From Armigeres subalbatus (taxonomy: Eukaryota; Arthropoda; Insecta; Diptera; Culicidae), in assembly GCF_024139115.2 (NCBI RefSeq), contig NC_085140.1, positions 313,847,259 to 313,911,258 on the forward strand: 64,000 nucleotides of DNA, in the 5' to 3' direction. The notes under the pieces are model-generated. The model saw only the letters and a program-made list of their open reading frames with translations, searched no databases and was not told the DNA's origin. Of the stretch, positions 1 through 9,869 are shown piece after piece. A program made the translations under genes and the position numbers. Each line of letters opens with the position of its first letter. Position 1 is the first letter of the stretch.

Positions 1-712
1 TTCAGCGCCTACATTAACAATGTGGTCAATGTGACGCTCCCAACACCGCCCGTCATCCAAGCGGACAGCATACCGAAGCTTTCCAACCTTCTCAGCTATT
101 TTCCCGAACTTCCATTTATCAGCAGATAGAAAATCTCGAACACGTACACGATCACCGGTTTTGAATTCTCGCACTACATGGAACTTCGTATCAACGACTT
201 CGTTCTTAGGTAGCATCAGATCAATCCTCGATCTTATCTGCCGGCCGAACATCATCATCGCAGGAGACTGTCCAGTCGCAGGATGTATCATTTTGCGGTA
301 CGTCAACAAAATGTTGCAGAGTTCCACGTTCAGCTGTGCCTTCGTACACTTCATCGCCTTGAGTTTCTGCTTGATCGTTTGCACATACCGTTCTGCTTGG
401 CCGTTAGTGGCGGGGTGGTATGGTGCACCCATTTTGTGTACCACTCCATTCATTCGAAAGAACTGCTGAAATTGTTCAGCAGTAAACTGTACACCATGGT
501 CACTGACAAGTACAGACGGAATCCCAAAAGTACTAAAAATCTCACGACACATCCGAATTGTACTGTCAGCAGTGATAGAACTACACACTCGTACCTCCAT
601 CCATTTTGTATACGCATCGACCAAAATAAAGAAATATGTATCCATGAAAGGTCCCGCAAAATCCACATGGACCCTTTGAAACGGTGCAGTAGGGTCTCCC
701 AGCAATGTAATG
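1..712 (-). pseudogene. Ty3/gypsy integrase core and C-terminal region (frameshifted)
   Basis: This continues the pol product after a one-base shift near 700-710. In the shifted frame the minus strand shows the integrase core: an Asp in an HVDFAGPF-like motif right after the shift, a second Asp in a SDHGVQF motif near 525, and the Glu of NGQAERY near 400. A basic C-terminal domain with GDRVRVRDF follows near 145-165. These are the D,D,E residues that join retroelement cDNA to host DNA. The reading frame stays open to the window edge, so the product is otherwise intact here. Known: D,D(35)E integrase fold. Inferred: a single indel caused the break. Confidence 0.8.
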
Positions 713-3446
713 ACATCTTCGCCGGCTCTGGTCTCACCGACTGGCAATCCACACAGTTCGCGATCATCTCCTCTATTGCTTTGTCCAAACCGTTCCACCA
801 GCAATATCCTCTTGCCAGTGATTTCGTCCTTGTTGTGCCGAAGTGCGTAGAATGTAGCTCTGCCAGAACTCGCTGCCGTAGGGAGGGTGGTATATACACT
901 CGTATTCCTCGCAGCAGACACCCTTTTTGCATTGCAAACTCACTCTGGTCAATTCCAAAACGATCTTTGCCTTCGACCTGGACGCCGTATTTAACTCCTT
1001 GGATCAGATTCTTCACGGTTGTATCCTCAGCAGTTGCTTGTGCCAGCTCCGCAACTGTGAGCGGGAGTGTTTCGATCTGGTGCACTTCCACTAAGTCTGA
1101 CTCTTCGATCACATTTTCTGCATCACTTGTTTTAAGGGGTATTCGAGAGAAAGCATCGGCATTGGCATTGTCCGCTGACTTCCGGAACCTTATTTCGTAA
1201 TCGAACGACTGCAAATACGTTGCGTAATGCTGCATCCTCAGAGCGGACATAACTGGTAATCCTTTGTGTTCCCCAAATATTTTAGTCACCGCTTGGTTGT
1301 CCGTAACCAAAACAAATCTTCGGCCGTACAAGTATTGAAAGAATTTCTTGACGCCGAAAATAATCGCGTACGCCTCTTTGTCCACGTGCAGGTATGCTTG
1401 TTGGGTACGATTCAGCGTTTGCGACGCAAACTGAATTGGTCGCTCCGATCCGTCAGGAAAAATGTGGCTCAGCACAGCGCCAACTCCGTATGGTGAAGCA
1501 TCGGTAGCCAACAAAAGAGGCAGCTCCGGTGAATAGTGGACCAAGCAGGTCTCCGCTTGCATCTGCTCCTTCACCGCCCGAAATGACTTCTCGCATTGTT
1601 CGCTCCACTTGAACGGCACATCGTTCTTCAAAAGATTGTTTAGAGGATACAGTACCGTGCTTAGATCTCGAAAAAATCTACCGTAGTAGTTTATCAGCCC
1701 CACAAAGGAACGCACCTCATCTTTGTTGGCTGGCCTCCGCATTTCTTGGATGGCTTCCACCTTATCTTGGATTTTATGAATCCCTTCGCTATCAATTTGA
1801 TAGCCGCAGTAGTCTATCTCGTCGACGAAAAATTCGCACTTGCTTTTGTTGACTCGTATATTGTGCTCTTCCAGACGACGCAATACTTCTTCCAATCGGC
1901 GTAAATGAGTCTCGTCGTCGGGTCCTGTAACTTTGATGTCGTCCAAAAATACACTGACACCCTCGATGCCTTGGAGCAGCGCCTCCATTTGACGTTGCCA
2001 GATAGCCGGTGCAGATGCTATCCCGTACATAAGACGATTCGGACGATACAGACCTCGATGAGTGCTCAGGGTGAGAACTTCGCGGTCTTCCGGAGCGACC
2101 TCCATTTGCAAGTACGCTTGTACCAGGTCAATTTTACTAAACTTCTTCCCACCAGCAAGAGAGGCGAATAACTCATCCACCGTTGGAAGCGGATGCTTAT
2201 CCACGACGAGATTCGGGTTGACAGTTTGCTTGTAATCCCCGCAGATACGCACACGATTGTGGGACTTCTTAACAGGCACTATCGGTGTCGCCCAATCACT
2301 ATGATTGACCTTTGTCAAAACTCCTTCCGCCTCGAGTTTGTCAAGCTCTGCTTCAACCACACTCTGCATATTGAACGGAATTTTGCGTGCCTTCAGGAAG
2401 ACAGGACGGGCACCGTCCTTCAATGGCAGGTGAGCTTGTACCAGCGAGATTTTTCCAATAGATTCATCGAAAACCTTCGGAAACATTTGCAGCAATTCCT
2501 TCAACGCAGCAGTAGAAGTACCCGTATCGTTCATACTAGCTCGATCCGATCGCGAAATACCGTTTTGTATTACATTGACCGCACTTCTGTTCCGCAGCAG
2601 CGCATTCCAATCGACCGACATACGATTCAACCACTCGCGCCCGATTAGTGGATGCTTTTCCGATTTCACGACGTACAACGGTAAACGAGTGCTTTGTCCA
2701 TCGTATTCGACACAGGTGTCAGTTATCCCGAGCACTTCAATGTTTGTGTTGCAATAGCTCACGAGATTGGTATCGCATTTCCGCAAGATCGCGCCCGGCA
2801 AAAGTTTCTTCCAGCAGTTCGCACTCATGATAGTTACCGGTGATCCCGTATCTATTTCGAACCGGAGCTCCACTCCGTCTACCCGCACTTTCATCCAAAA
2901 CTTGTCATTGTCCGAAATGTTATTTACCGAACACACTTCACGAACATCGTAGCAAGCATTATCGTTATTATCGGAATTGTCTACGAAATTTGTTTGCACC
3001 TTGTTTTGCTTGCCGCCCGATCGCGCACCACTTGGCTTTGAGCCGGATTTCTTCATGCACACTCTTTCCAGGTGCCCTTTCATCCCGCAGAACCGGCATT
3101 CCGTTTGCTTGTGCTTACAAGCATTTGCAAGGTGAGACTTCTCACCACAACGGTAGCAACTAATGCCACCCCCACTGTTTGCTTTTTGTGTGAAACGCTT
3201 TTCCCCTTCGTTTATTTGAAACTTCGAATGGTTCCGCTTACCTGGTTGATGTTGCAGTTTGTTTACCTCCTGCTTTCCTTGACTGCCTTCGATTTCAGCT
3301 CCACCCTTTTTGGACAACTCCATACTCACAGCGATATCACGAGCGTCCTGCAATGTGAGCTGACTTTTTTCCAGCAGCCGACTACGGATGTCGTTCCTCT
3401 TGATGCCAAACACAGTGCAGTGTCCAAGTACTGACCGAAGTTGCAA
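450..3446 (-). CDS. Ty3/gypsy pol polyprotein (CCHC-PR-RT-RH-IN N-terminus)
   Basis: An open frame of 998 codons. In order it shows two zinc knuckles (CYRCGEKSHLANAC and CRFCGMKGHLERVC), an aspartic protease with DTGSPVTI, a reverse transcriptase whose catalytic box reads FLDD rather than the usual YxDD, an RNase H with TDASPYGVGAVL, and the HHCC zinc-binding head of integrase ending at CVDC. The last ~95 codons are out of frame with the real integrase, so the natural product would shift frame near 705. The listed start methionine is only the first in the open frame; the true N-terminus comes from gag. Role: cDNA synthesis and integration for the element. Degenerate copy, unlikely to be functional. 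Confidence 0.85.
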   Translation of the reverse strand: MQLRSVLGHCTVFGIKRNDIRSRLLEKSQLTLQDARDIAVSMELSKKGGAEIEGSQGKQEVNKLQHQPGKRNHSKFQINEGEKRFTQKANSGGGISCYRCGEKSHLANACKHKQTECRFCGMKGHLERVCMKKSGSKPSGARSGGKQNKVQTNFVDNSDNNDNACYDVREVCSVNNISDNDKFWMKVRVDGVELRFEIDTGSPVTIMSANCWKKLLPGAILRKCDTNLVSYCNTNIEVLGITDTCVEYDGQSTRLPLYVVKSEKHPLIGREWLNRMSVDWNALLRNRSAVNVIQNGISRSDRASMNDTGTSTAALKELLQMFPKVFDESIGKISLVQAHLPLKDGARPVFLKARKIPFNMQSVVEAELDKLEAEGVLTKVNHSDWATPIVPVKKSHNRVRICGDYKQTVNPNLVVDKHPLPTVDELFASLAGGKKFSKIDLVQAYLQMEVAPEDREVLTLSTHRGLYRPNRLMYGIASAPAIWQRQMEALLQGIEGVSVFLDDIKVTGPDDETHLRRLEEVLRRLEEHNIRVNKSKCEFFVDEIDYCGYQIDSEGIHKIQDKVEAIQEMRRPANKDEVRSFVGLINYYGRFFRDLSTVLYPLNNLLKNDVPFKWSEQCEKSFRAVKEQMQAETCLVHYSPELPLLLATDASPYGVGAVLSHIFPDGSERPIQFASQTLNRTQQAYLHVDKEAYAIIFGVKKFFQYLYGRRFVLVTDNQAVTKIFGEHKGLPVMSALRMQHYATYLQSFDYEIRFRKSADNANADAFSRIPLKTSDAENVIEESDLVEVHQIETLPLTVAELAQATAEDTTVKNLIQGVKYGVQVEGKDRFGIDQSEFAMQKGCLLRGIRVYIPPSLRQRVLAELHSTHFGTTRTKSLARGYCWWNGLDKAIEEMIANCVDCQSVRPEPAKMSLHCWETLLHRFKGSMWILRDLSWIHISLFWSMRIQNGWRYECVVLSLLTVQFGCVVRFLVLLGFRLYLSVTMVYSLLLNNFSSSFE

Positions 3447-3922
3447 GTGATTGCAATCCGCCGAAGTGCAACCAAATATTCATCGATGGACTCCTCCGGC
3501 GATGCTGCATCTTTGTCGCCTTGGCGACGGCACTTAAACCGGAAATTTTCACTTATTTCCAGTGGACGGGGATTGAAAAACATTTCCAGGGTGTCAACAA
3601 TCTGTTGATATGTTTTCGCACGGGGAAGTTCCGGTGCGATTTTGTCACAAATAATGTCGTAACAATCCGGACCCATATGATGAAGTAGCAAACTTTTCCG
3701 CATTTCTTCGTCGACGACTGCATAAATAGTGAACGCATTTTCCAGTCTTTCCACCCACCGCCCCCATTTGAGCTTCCGCCGATCAAAGGGGTCTATCGCA
3801 AAGCTTGGTGGCGGAACGCCAGCACCAGCAGCAGCACGTCCAGCACGGGTACGATTAGTAGCAGCAACGCGCCCAGTCTGAGCACGACTAGAAGCACCAT
3901 TTTCTCCATCCGAACCCGACAT
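3326..3922 (-). CDS. Ty3/gypsy gag N-terminal (capsid) region
   Basis: A 198-codon frame starts at 3922 with a Ser/Ala/Arg-rich leader, then a capsid-like segment with DRRKLKWGRWVERLENAF and a conserved LLHHMGPDCYDII stretch, typical of the gag_pre domain of arthropod Mag-type elements. After 'NFGQYLDTAL' (about 3432) the frame leaves the family sequence; the continuation (FGIKRNDIRSRLLEK) is found in the overlapping pol frame. A small deletion or frameshift here therefore separates gag from its zinc knuckles. The start codon lies inside the primer binding site, so the gag start is fixed by the element structure. Confidence 0.8.
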   Translation of the reverse strand: MSGSDGENGASSRAQTGRVAATNRTRAGRAAAGAGVPPPSFAIDPFDRRKLKWGRWVERLENAFTIYAVVDEEMRKSLLLHHMGPDCYDIICDKIAPELPRAKTYQQIVDTLEMFFNPRPLEISENFRFKCRRQGDKDAASPEESIDEYLVALRRIAITCNFGQYLDTALCLASRGTTSVVGCWKKVSSHCRTLVISL

Positions 3923-3933
3923 CCTCGTCGCCA
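3920..3933 (-). other. Primer binding site, tRNA-Ser(GCT) type
   Basis: On the minus strand the 14 bases TGGCGACGAGGATG match the complement of the 3' end of dipteran tRNA-Ser(GCT), including CCA. The site sits 5 bases inside the LTR edge, where reverse transcription would be primed. Its last three bases are the ATG of gag. Confidence 0.75.
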
Positions 3934-3938
3934 GAACT

Positions 3939-4159
3939 GTTGTGACGGCCGAGAGAAATTAACACACAACAGCTAACTAACAAATTATCTTTATTCACTA
4001 AATATACATTCGTTCAAGCACGCGACCGCGGACATGTTTTTTCTTACGTTCGTTCGGTAACTTTTTACTTTCTGACGTTTTTACACGGAGAATAGAAAAG
4101 GCTCATTCTAGAGGTTATTAATGAAGAGATCAAGGTGATTATAATGATAGGGTGTAACA
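3939..4159 (-). repeat. 5' LTR of the Ty3/gypsy element
   Basis: On the minus strand this 221-bp block begins TGTTACACCC and ends CACAACA, the usual TG...CA borders, directly upstream of the primer site. It holds AATAAA (plus-strand TTTATT at 3990-3995) near its 3' end, as expected for the R region. The second LTR is outside the window, so the borders rest on motif and position only. Confidence 0.7.
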
Positions 4160-4171
4160 ACCATCTATGGT

Positions 4172-4530
4172 GGGGTGCAGATGGCGGACGGTACGTGGAG
4201 GAGGCGAATGAACCACGAATTGCATCAGCTGTTGGGAGAACCATCCATCGTTCACACCGCGAAAATCGGACGACTGCGATGGGCCGGGCACGTAGCCAGA
4301 ATGTCGGACAGTAACCCGGTGAAAATGGTTCTCGACAACGATCCGACGGGCACAAGAAGGCGAGGTGCGCAGCGGGCAAGGTGGATCGATCAGGTGGAAG
4401 ATGACTTGCGGACCCTCCGTAGACTGCGTGGTTGGCGACGTGTAGCCATGGACCGAGCCGAATGGAGAAGACTCTTATATACCGCACAGGCCACTTCGGC
4501 CTTAGTCTGAATAAATAATAAAATGAAATA
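4172..4530 (+). pseudogene. RTE-like LINE, 3' end of RT gene
   Basis: The frame 4175-4510 encodes the conserved C-terminal tail of RTE-like endonuclease/reverse transcriptases: RMNHELHQLLGEP, then LRWAGHVARM, then a G-R-R-RG-x-x-RW-D-x-V-x-D-L segment. It ends in an A-rich tail (AATAAATAATAAAATGAAA), as usual for a 3' end. Only the last ~110 residues remain; catalytic RT motifs are absent. It is a 5'-truncated insertion or was cut by the LTR element next to it. Confidence 0.75.
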
Positions 4531-4666
4531 TATTCGGTACAAACTGACTAGCTGATAGATATTTGGGTAATAGTCGAGTTGAAGTTTAATGGATTATTTG
4601 CGGAGGCTTTTCTTTTATTCAGCATTGGCTGCTTTTATTCAAATATTATACAGCCAAAGGCTAGAA

Positions 4667-5169
4667 CACAGACAAACAGACGTAACTCTTCATACAAACT
4701 GTTCGAAAAATTATCGTCATTCGCTTTTCAGAAAACACTACTGCCATCTGTTATCAGAATCGCGAGAAACACAGTCGACCATTAGGCTTTCAGCGATCGT
4801 GTACGTACACGCACGTTTCACTCACACTTTTACTCGGTTTGTTTGCAACCACGAGCAGCTGTCACGGCAAAATCAAATGGGATTGTTTGCAACCACGAAC
4901 CTGCGTTCGTGTTGGTGAGAAATGTCGGCGAGACCCTAATGATTATTTCCCATTTGACGTTTGCTCCTAACGCATACATCTATATCAATCATCATCATCA
5001 TCGTCATCAACACAGAAAACATTCAGCAGCATATACACTAATCAAATGTCAAAGCGATTGAACACTAGCGCCCCTCTTGGCACAATCGCGTAGCACAGAT
5101 GTATTTCAAATCAACTGTTGAACACGTGAACGATGTTGAAATGAGAAGTGTTACGTCTGTTTGTCTGTG
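4667..5169. mobile_element. MITE, CACAGACAAACAGACGTAAC family, copy A
   Basis: A 503-bp segment is bounded by perfect 20-bp inverted repeats CACAGACAAACAGACGTAAC. The same termini bound a 262-bp copy at 15819-16080, and both share internal stretches such as CACTAGCGCC/GCTAGCGCC near the right end. There is no coding capacity. A clear target duplication is not seen for this copy, perhaps because of later changes at the edges. Confidence 0.8.
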
Positions 5170-5189
5170 CTTTTACAGTTACCAAGCGA

Positions 5190-5600
5190 GCCAAAGCAGA
5201 GCAAACGGATGGATTCAACAGCAACAGACCCGGCAACGAATTAAGGACAACGATTGGAAAGTCGGAGAAGCAGGTTGGCGTGAGCATGGCAGCAATCCAA
5301 GAAATACGGTTAGCTAAAACTGAAGAACGTGGATTCCGGTAGATCGCATCGAAAACACTTCATTCAAGTACCACACCTACTATAGCGGCGGTGACAGAGC
5401 AGAACGTGGAGTTGGATTCATGGTGATCAGGAAGCAGATGAAGCGTGTTATCTGGTGGAAGCCGATAAGCGACAGCATTTACGTGTTGAGAATGGAGGGT
5501 AAATTCTTAAACTACCGCCTGATCATCACCTATGTCCCAACGAATGACAAGCCTGATGACGAAATATTCAATATTGCCATAAAATCAGCTGTTTTTATTT
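5190..5600 (+). pseudogene. RTE-like LINE endonuclease fragment
   Basis: Read across two frames, the plus strand gives pieces of an APE-type endonuclease domain: AAIQEIRL (normally ALQEVRW), HTYYSGGDRAERGVGFMV (conserved GxGF), then ISDSIYVLRMEGKFLNYRLI and YVPTNDKPDDE. Frameshifts separate the pieces and no RT follows. In these elements the domain nicks the target for target-primed reverse transcription. It is a decayed fragment. Confidence 0.7.
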
Positions 5601-5672
5601 TTTGATTGATTTTATTTTTGCAAGTATGTTAGTACATATGTTTACATTTATTTTATTATTTTCTAATTGTGT

Positions 5673-6251
5673 TTATTGTAGCTTTTTCAACTGGTTCATG
5701 AAGCCTACATTTGGTTGCACACAAGGTCTTTTACTCTTGACTAATCCCAAAGCTTGTAGGAACGTAAAATTACAATGGGTTATCAAATATCCGATTACAA
5801 CTGATGTAGATCGCGACACTCCGGCGTTACAGTGGACTAAGACTTTGCCCTCGTCAAAGCGACATCTTTCTATGAATTCATTAGTCTGTTTTAGAATGTC
5901 TCGCAGATCGGTTTCCGGTAAGTCAAGACATTCGACAAAGATGGTCTTAACGTTGTGATTACATTGCTCGAAAGATGGGGTTTCGATGCCTGCACTTAGC
6001 ACATGAGTTATTTTATATTTTTCCAGCACTTCCTTTCTCACACAATCTTGGGAGCCTAGATAAAGAAAATTACTAAGAATACACGCCGGCACTTGATCAG
6101 GGCTGGTGTCCACTATGAATCCTAAACGAGCTGGAGCATTGCGTTCCATCTCACCACGAAAAATCTTCCTACTGCCATCCATATAGGTAACCGTCGTTTC
6201 AGTTGGCTGCAACGATTGTTTGCTTTTCCTCAGCTGGTCCAGAAAACTCAT
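5673..6251 (-). CDS. DUSP19: Dual-specificity protein phosphatase, DUSP19-like
   Basis: A 192-residue single-exon protein. The phosphatase signature HCNAGVSRS sits at residues 140-148, with Cys141 as nucleophile, Arg147 in the P-loop and Asp110 (CLDLPETD) in the general-acid position. The N-terminal MSFLDQLRKSK stretch and the sites LYLGSQD, ITHVLSAG and GFMNQL match DUSP19/SKRP1-type enzymes, which dephosphorylate Ser/Thr/Tyr and are linked to JNK signalling in vertebrates. The length fits the family. Start at 6251 is chosen because the conserved N-terminus begins there. That start lies 53 nt inside the last exon of the pseudouridine synthase gene upstream on the same strand, in another reading frame. 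A TTTATT (minus AATAAA) at 5647-5652 is a plausible poly(A) signal. Confidence 0.88.
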   Translation of the reverse strand: MSFLDQLRKSKQSLQPTETTVTYMDGSRKIFRGEMERNAPARLGFIVDTSPDQVPACILSNFLYLGSQDCVRKEVLEKYKITHVLSAGIETPSFEQCNHNVKTIFVECLDLPETDLRDILKQTNEFIERCRFDEGKVLVHCNAGVSRSTSVVIGYLITHCNFTFLQALGLVKSKRPCVQPNVGFMNQLKKLQ

Positions 6252-8281
6252 CTTGAGGGAACTGCAAATCTTCGGGATCGTACTCGACTTGGCACAGGTA
6301 TAGCCCGTAGGCTGGAGCCACGGTTACTTGATTGCACCACGAGCGCTGCGAGGGCACTGTCAACATGCGGTAGATGTCACGCTCGCTAATACGGTTTTCT
6401 GCGGCAGCGATCCAGGCTCCTACCATGCGTCGTACCTGTAGGATGATTATCTGAGTTATTTGTTTTATCGAATAAGTCATAATTGATTAAAGTAAGTAAA
6501 ACTATACATGGATGGATGATTTCTCAATAATTAAATAATAACATTATTAGAATATGTAAGTAATAATTCTCAAAATAATCAATGACAAAAGTTTATAAAC
6601 AAACAGATGAAAGAGATGAATAAATTAAACTATAGTTCCGGAACGTCGAAGAACAGTAATACTTGTTTTTTTAATGGAATAATGGGGAAAATGGTTCTTA
6701 ACCCGCTAGCTTTGATTCAAATCGCACCTTCATCGCTGAGTGGATTGGATATCAAAATAGTCAAAAATATGACATAGAAGCCACAACCCTTTTAAATTTC
6801 AAAATTAGGGTTTGCTGTTATGTCAGATATTTATGTATTATGATTATTTTTGATATTATCTTTCTTATATGTAAGGCCCTTTTTGGTATACTGCCCATAA
6901 TCACATGTTTATTCCATATGGATAGAAAATCCAATAAAGATAGGACTGATATGCGCAGGAAGTCTCTACATTAACCTATTTAAGATTTGAATGAAATTTG
7001 GATTAAAATTCCTAAATCCTTATTGATACCTGCTTGTAGAGGAACGACCTAGCCTTTATCCGAATGTCCCAGTACTCGTAATATTTCTCAGCTATGTCTC
7101 TGTTGAATGCCGACGCCATCGAAATGCCTCTGTCTATTGAAATATAGTCAATATTTCTAAGCGTATAAGTCGGGTCCTCTTGTCGATTATTGCCACGAGC
7201 AACTGACATGAACGTCCGAAAATCGTGATATCCTTGAAACATACTGGCAACCCGCTTCAGTCGTTCTATATCAAATTTTTCATGACTGAAATGAAAAGTT
7301 CATCTTAAGGAATGTTTTCGTACTTTACAAAACGAGTTCTTACGCTATAAAATAGCACCGATCGTGTTCATCAATTGGCACGAACCGACTAAAGGGGTGC
7401 ATATTAGGATTCACACAAAACTGAGGCCTCAACACACCCAAACGGTACATATATGTGCGAGATTTGGCACAAAGCCGCGCGTGGCAAGTCATCGGCACCA
7501 GTTTTGTGTCGAGTATCCTCAACGGTAAACCTTGAGCTCCAAACGCCCTATTCAGCCGTTGGGTCAGCTTGTGTGTTTTGTATGGTCCCCCATATGGTCT
7601 TTCCAGGTCCACATGAACGGTGTTGTGTAGAGCATGTACACCGGCATCGGTCCTGGGAAGTGAAACGATATAATAGATATTATTTATATTAAGATTTTAT
7701 TATAAGTTACAAAGTTAACCTTGCAAATAAGAGGATGCTGTTATAGATCGATTTGACCGAGATTTTTTTCATTCTTGGGTCATTGGCACATCATAGTGAT
7801 TGTCACCTTCAGTTGATTCAATAACCAAGTTGAAAGACAAATAAGATTTCAAAAATACTTTAGAATTCGTAAAGTGAGAGTTGTGATCAATTCTAGATTA
7901 TATAGGACGAGGATTTAATGGACCCATCCCATATAATGTAAATATTTCAAACCTGCTGACTTAAAAAAAATAATACCTAAATTTTGTTTGAAAAGTTGGT
8001 TCCTTGAATGTTCCAAATACTAAATACCTATTTAAGATACTTACCGACTAGATACCTTAATTTTAAATTCGTTAACTGGGGCAAACTTTTTTAGCGCAAT
8101 TTCTAGTACTCCTTCAACCGAATGCGGATCTTCCACATGGCCCGAATCTTTCAAAAGGTTCTTCTGAATACCTCTGCAAGTATGAAACAGTCAGCAATAA
8201 ATAAATACATCCCATCGAAACTTTCACATCCTACCTGAAGTGAGTACCAATGTAGGATAGATTAATTAGATAACGATTCAT
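6199..8281 (-). CDS. PUSL1: tRNA pseudouridine synthase, TruA/PUSL1 family (five exons)
   Basis: Five exons on the minus strand join in frame with GT-AG borders: 8235-8281, 8045-8173, 7344-7652, 7030-7285 and 6199-6435, giving about 325 residues. The start MNRYLINLSYIGTHFRG is the usual TruA opening. The exon 2/3 junction creates the RTDAGVHA motif (Arg59-Thr60-Asp61) with the catalytic Asp that isomerises uridine in tRNA. Exon 4 has GYHDFRTF, and the exon 4/5 junction has SFLYKQVRRMVG, both family hallmarks. The length is close to animal PUSL1 (about 300). Introns are 61-594 bp. The last 53 nt overlap the start of the DUSP19-like gene, so the two may share one transcript. Splice sites were chosen by eye, but all phases agree. 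Confidence 0.88.
6436..7029 (-). other. Intron 4 of the pseudouridine synthase gene
   Basis: This 594-bp AT-rich stretch is bounded by a GTATCA donor (minus strand) and a CCTACAG acceptor. I see no gene, repeat or structured element inside. Confidence 0.7.
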
Positions 8282-8578
8282 TTATAACAATCAAAAGCAA
8301 ACAGGAAACGGAATAAAATGCATCCGCGTTGTGCGCGCTTACGCAAAATAATATTCAACCTCTTCAGAACTTTCGACACAAAACAATCCTGATTCATTGA
8401 GTTGAGACGTCTACCAATGAGCATCGAGGGTATAATCCGTATATACAAGTATAAATATAGGTACTACATACATAGAGGACGAGCTGCACCAGATGATTTT
8501 TGTTTATATTTACCACGGGACTGACACTTGTATACCTCCACCACAGTTCATTTCGTAGCCAACATAGAAAATTCCGCA
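8282..8578. other. Upstream flank of PUSL1; no gene seen
   Basis: This AT-rich flank should contain the promoter of the PUSL1/DUSP19 pair on the minus strand. No clear TATA box or coding segment is visible. Confidence 0.5.
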
Positions 8579-8586
8579 CTGACAGC

Positions 8587-8770
8587 CAAGATTTTTTTTA
8601 TGTATACAGGTTATCCGACTTGTCAATATCCCCAACTCAGCCATCTTGGATTTTTGTATGGAATTTATGCTCGTTTGTTTACTTTTTGCACTGAAAATGT
8701 ATGTTTCCCCCCGCGCTGGTTATTCCCATCTACTGACGAAGTCGGATAACCTGTACATAAAAGAATCTTG
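8587..8770 (+). mobile_element. hAT-type MITE (CAAGATT family), copy 1
   Basis: 184 bp with inverted ends CAAGAT...TATGTA-CAGGTTATCCGACTT, a CCCCC-GCGCTGG segment, and an exact 8-bp target duplication CTGACAGC at 8579-8586 and 8771-8778. The 8-bp duplication points to hAT transposase mobilisation. Confidence 0.9.
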
Positions 8771-8911
8771 CTGACAGCCATAAGAAGAATCATGGGAAAA
8801 AAAGAGATAGGTGCGTTCCACCCTGACAGTTCCATAAACGACAAACAGAAGAAACGAGACTGCATCTACACTACGAAAACACAACCAAAACATCAGACCC
8901 CTGGTATTTAC

Positions 8912-9095
8912 CAAGATTTTTTTATGTATACAGGTTATCCGACTTGTCAATATCCCCAACTCAGCCATCTTGGATTTTTGTATGGAATTTATGCTCGTTT
9001 GTTTACTTTTTGCACTGAAAATGTATGTTTCCCCCCCGCGCTGGTTATTCCCATCTACTGACGAAGTCGGATAACCTGTACATAAAAGAATCTTG
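8912..9095 (+). mobile_element. hAT-type MITE (CAAGATT family), copy 2
   Basis: Nearly identical to copy 1. The 8-bp target duplication GTATTTAC lies at 8904-8911 and 9096-9103. Confidence 0.9.
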
Positions 9096-9105
9096 GTATT
9101 TACAT

Positions 9106-9843
9106 CAAGATTTTTTTTATGTATACAGGTTATCCGACTTGTCAATATCCCCAACTCAGCCATCTTGGATTTTTGTATGGAATTTATGCTCGTTTGTTTA
9201 CTTTTTGCACTGAAAATCAAGCATAATTTTTCATAACGACGTATGTAACAAAAGTAAACAAAACGGGGTTTTTAATACAACGTGACAATCACACGCGGCT
9301 TTATATAATACGCATCGATTTTACTGATTTCAGATCTTAAAATTCTTTAATTCAGTCTTTTGCGAATCGACGTATGTAAAATTTCTATTTTGAAGTCTCA
9401 CTGTTACATACGTCGCTTTAACATATGGGAACTAAGAGCGACCTATGTAACAAAAAAATCAAAACAAAACAAAACTGCAGTTGCGTCAATCGTGCACTAT
9501 GGAAAACCGACCAATGTACACCGACGTACGTGTAGCATACCGGTGTATGTATAATTTTATCGTTTTTCACAATGAATTTGAATGAACTGAGCTTTACTGT
9601 GAAGCACGCTTATTACGTGTCTTGTAATGATGCATGCCAGCGGAAAAAAGTATTGAAAAAAGATTTAGTTTTAAAACAGTTTTAGAAAAAGTTTTGCCAA
9701 CTTTCAGCAAAGGATTTCTCGAATCCTCATATTTGTTACATACGTCGTTATGAAAAATTATGCTTGAAATGTATGTTTCCCCCCCGCGCTGGTTATTCCC
9801 ATCTACTGACGAAGTCGGATAACCTGTACATAAAAGAATCTTG
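9106..9843 (+). mobile_element. hAT-type MITE (CAAGATT family), copy 3, interrupted
   Basis: The MITE runs 9106-9217 and resumes at 9767/9771-9843, with a second MITE (9218-9766) inserted between. The 8-bp duplication ATTTACAT lies at 9098-9105 and 9844-9851. It overlaps the duplication of copy 2, so the two insertions hit adjacent sites. Confidence 0.88.
9218..9766. mobile_element. 549-bp TIR element inside MITE copy 3
   Basis: Perfect terminal inverted repeats beginning CAAGCATAATTTTTCATAAC and continuing through ACGTATGTAACAAA bound this insert. The host sequence AAAT is duplicated on both sides (9214-9217, 9767-9770). Internally the motif ACGTATGTAA/TTACATACGT recurs in both orientations. 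There is no coding capacity; the superfamily is not assigned. Confidence 0.85.
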
Positions 9844-9869
9844 ATTTACATCTCAAACGAAGCCATAAA

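Larger units (their letters stand above)
1..4159 (-). mobile_element. Ty3/gypsy (Mag-like) LTR retrotransposon, 5' part
   Basis: The element reads on the minus strand from an LTR at 3939-4159 through a tRNA-Ser primer site, gag with two zinc knuckles, protease, reverse transcriptase, RNase H and integrase. It runs off the left edge inside or just after the integrase region, so the 3' LTR and the left target duplication are not visible. The domain order PR-RT-RH-IN places it in Ty3/gypsy, and the tRNA-Ser primer site and paired CCHC knuckles fit the Mag-type lineage. Coding is broken at the gag/pol junction (about 3425-3445) and in integrase (about 700-710), so this copy is not autonomous. The right flank is a LINE fragment, so the element probably landed in older repeat DNA. 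Confidence 0.9.

Noticed and set aside
283..1200. 305-codon plus-strand open frame
   Set aside because: Antisense shadow of the Ty3/gypsy pol gene; no domain of its own.
8500..9220. Similar 60-166 codon frames repeated in the cluster
   Set aside because: They read through copies of the 184-bp non-coding MITE.
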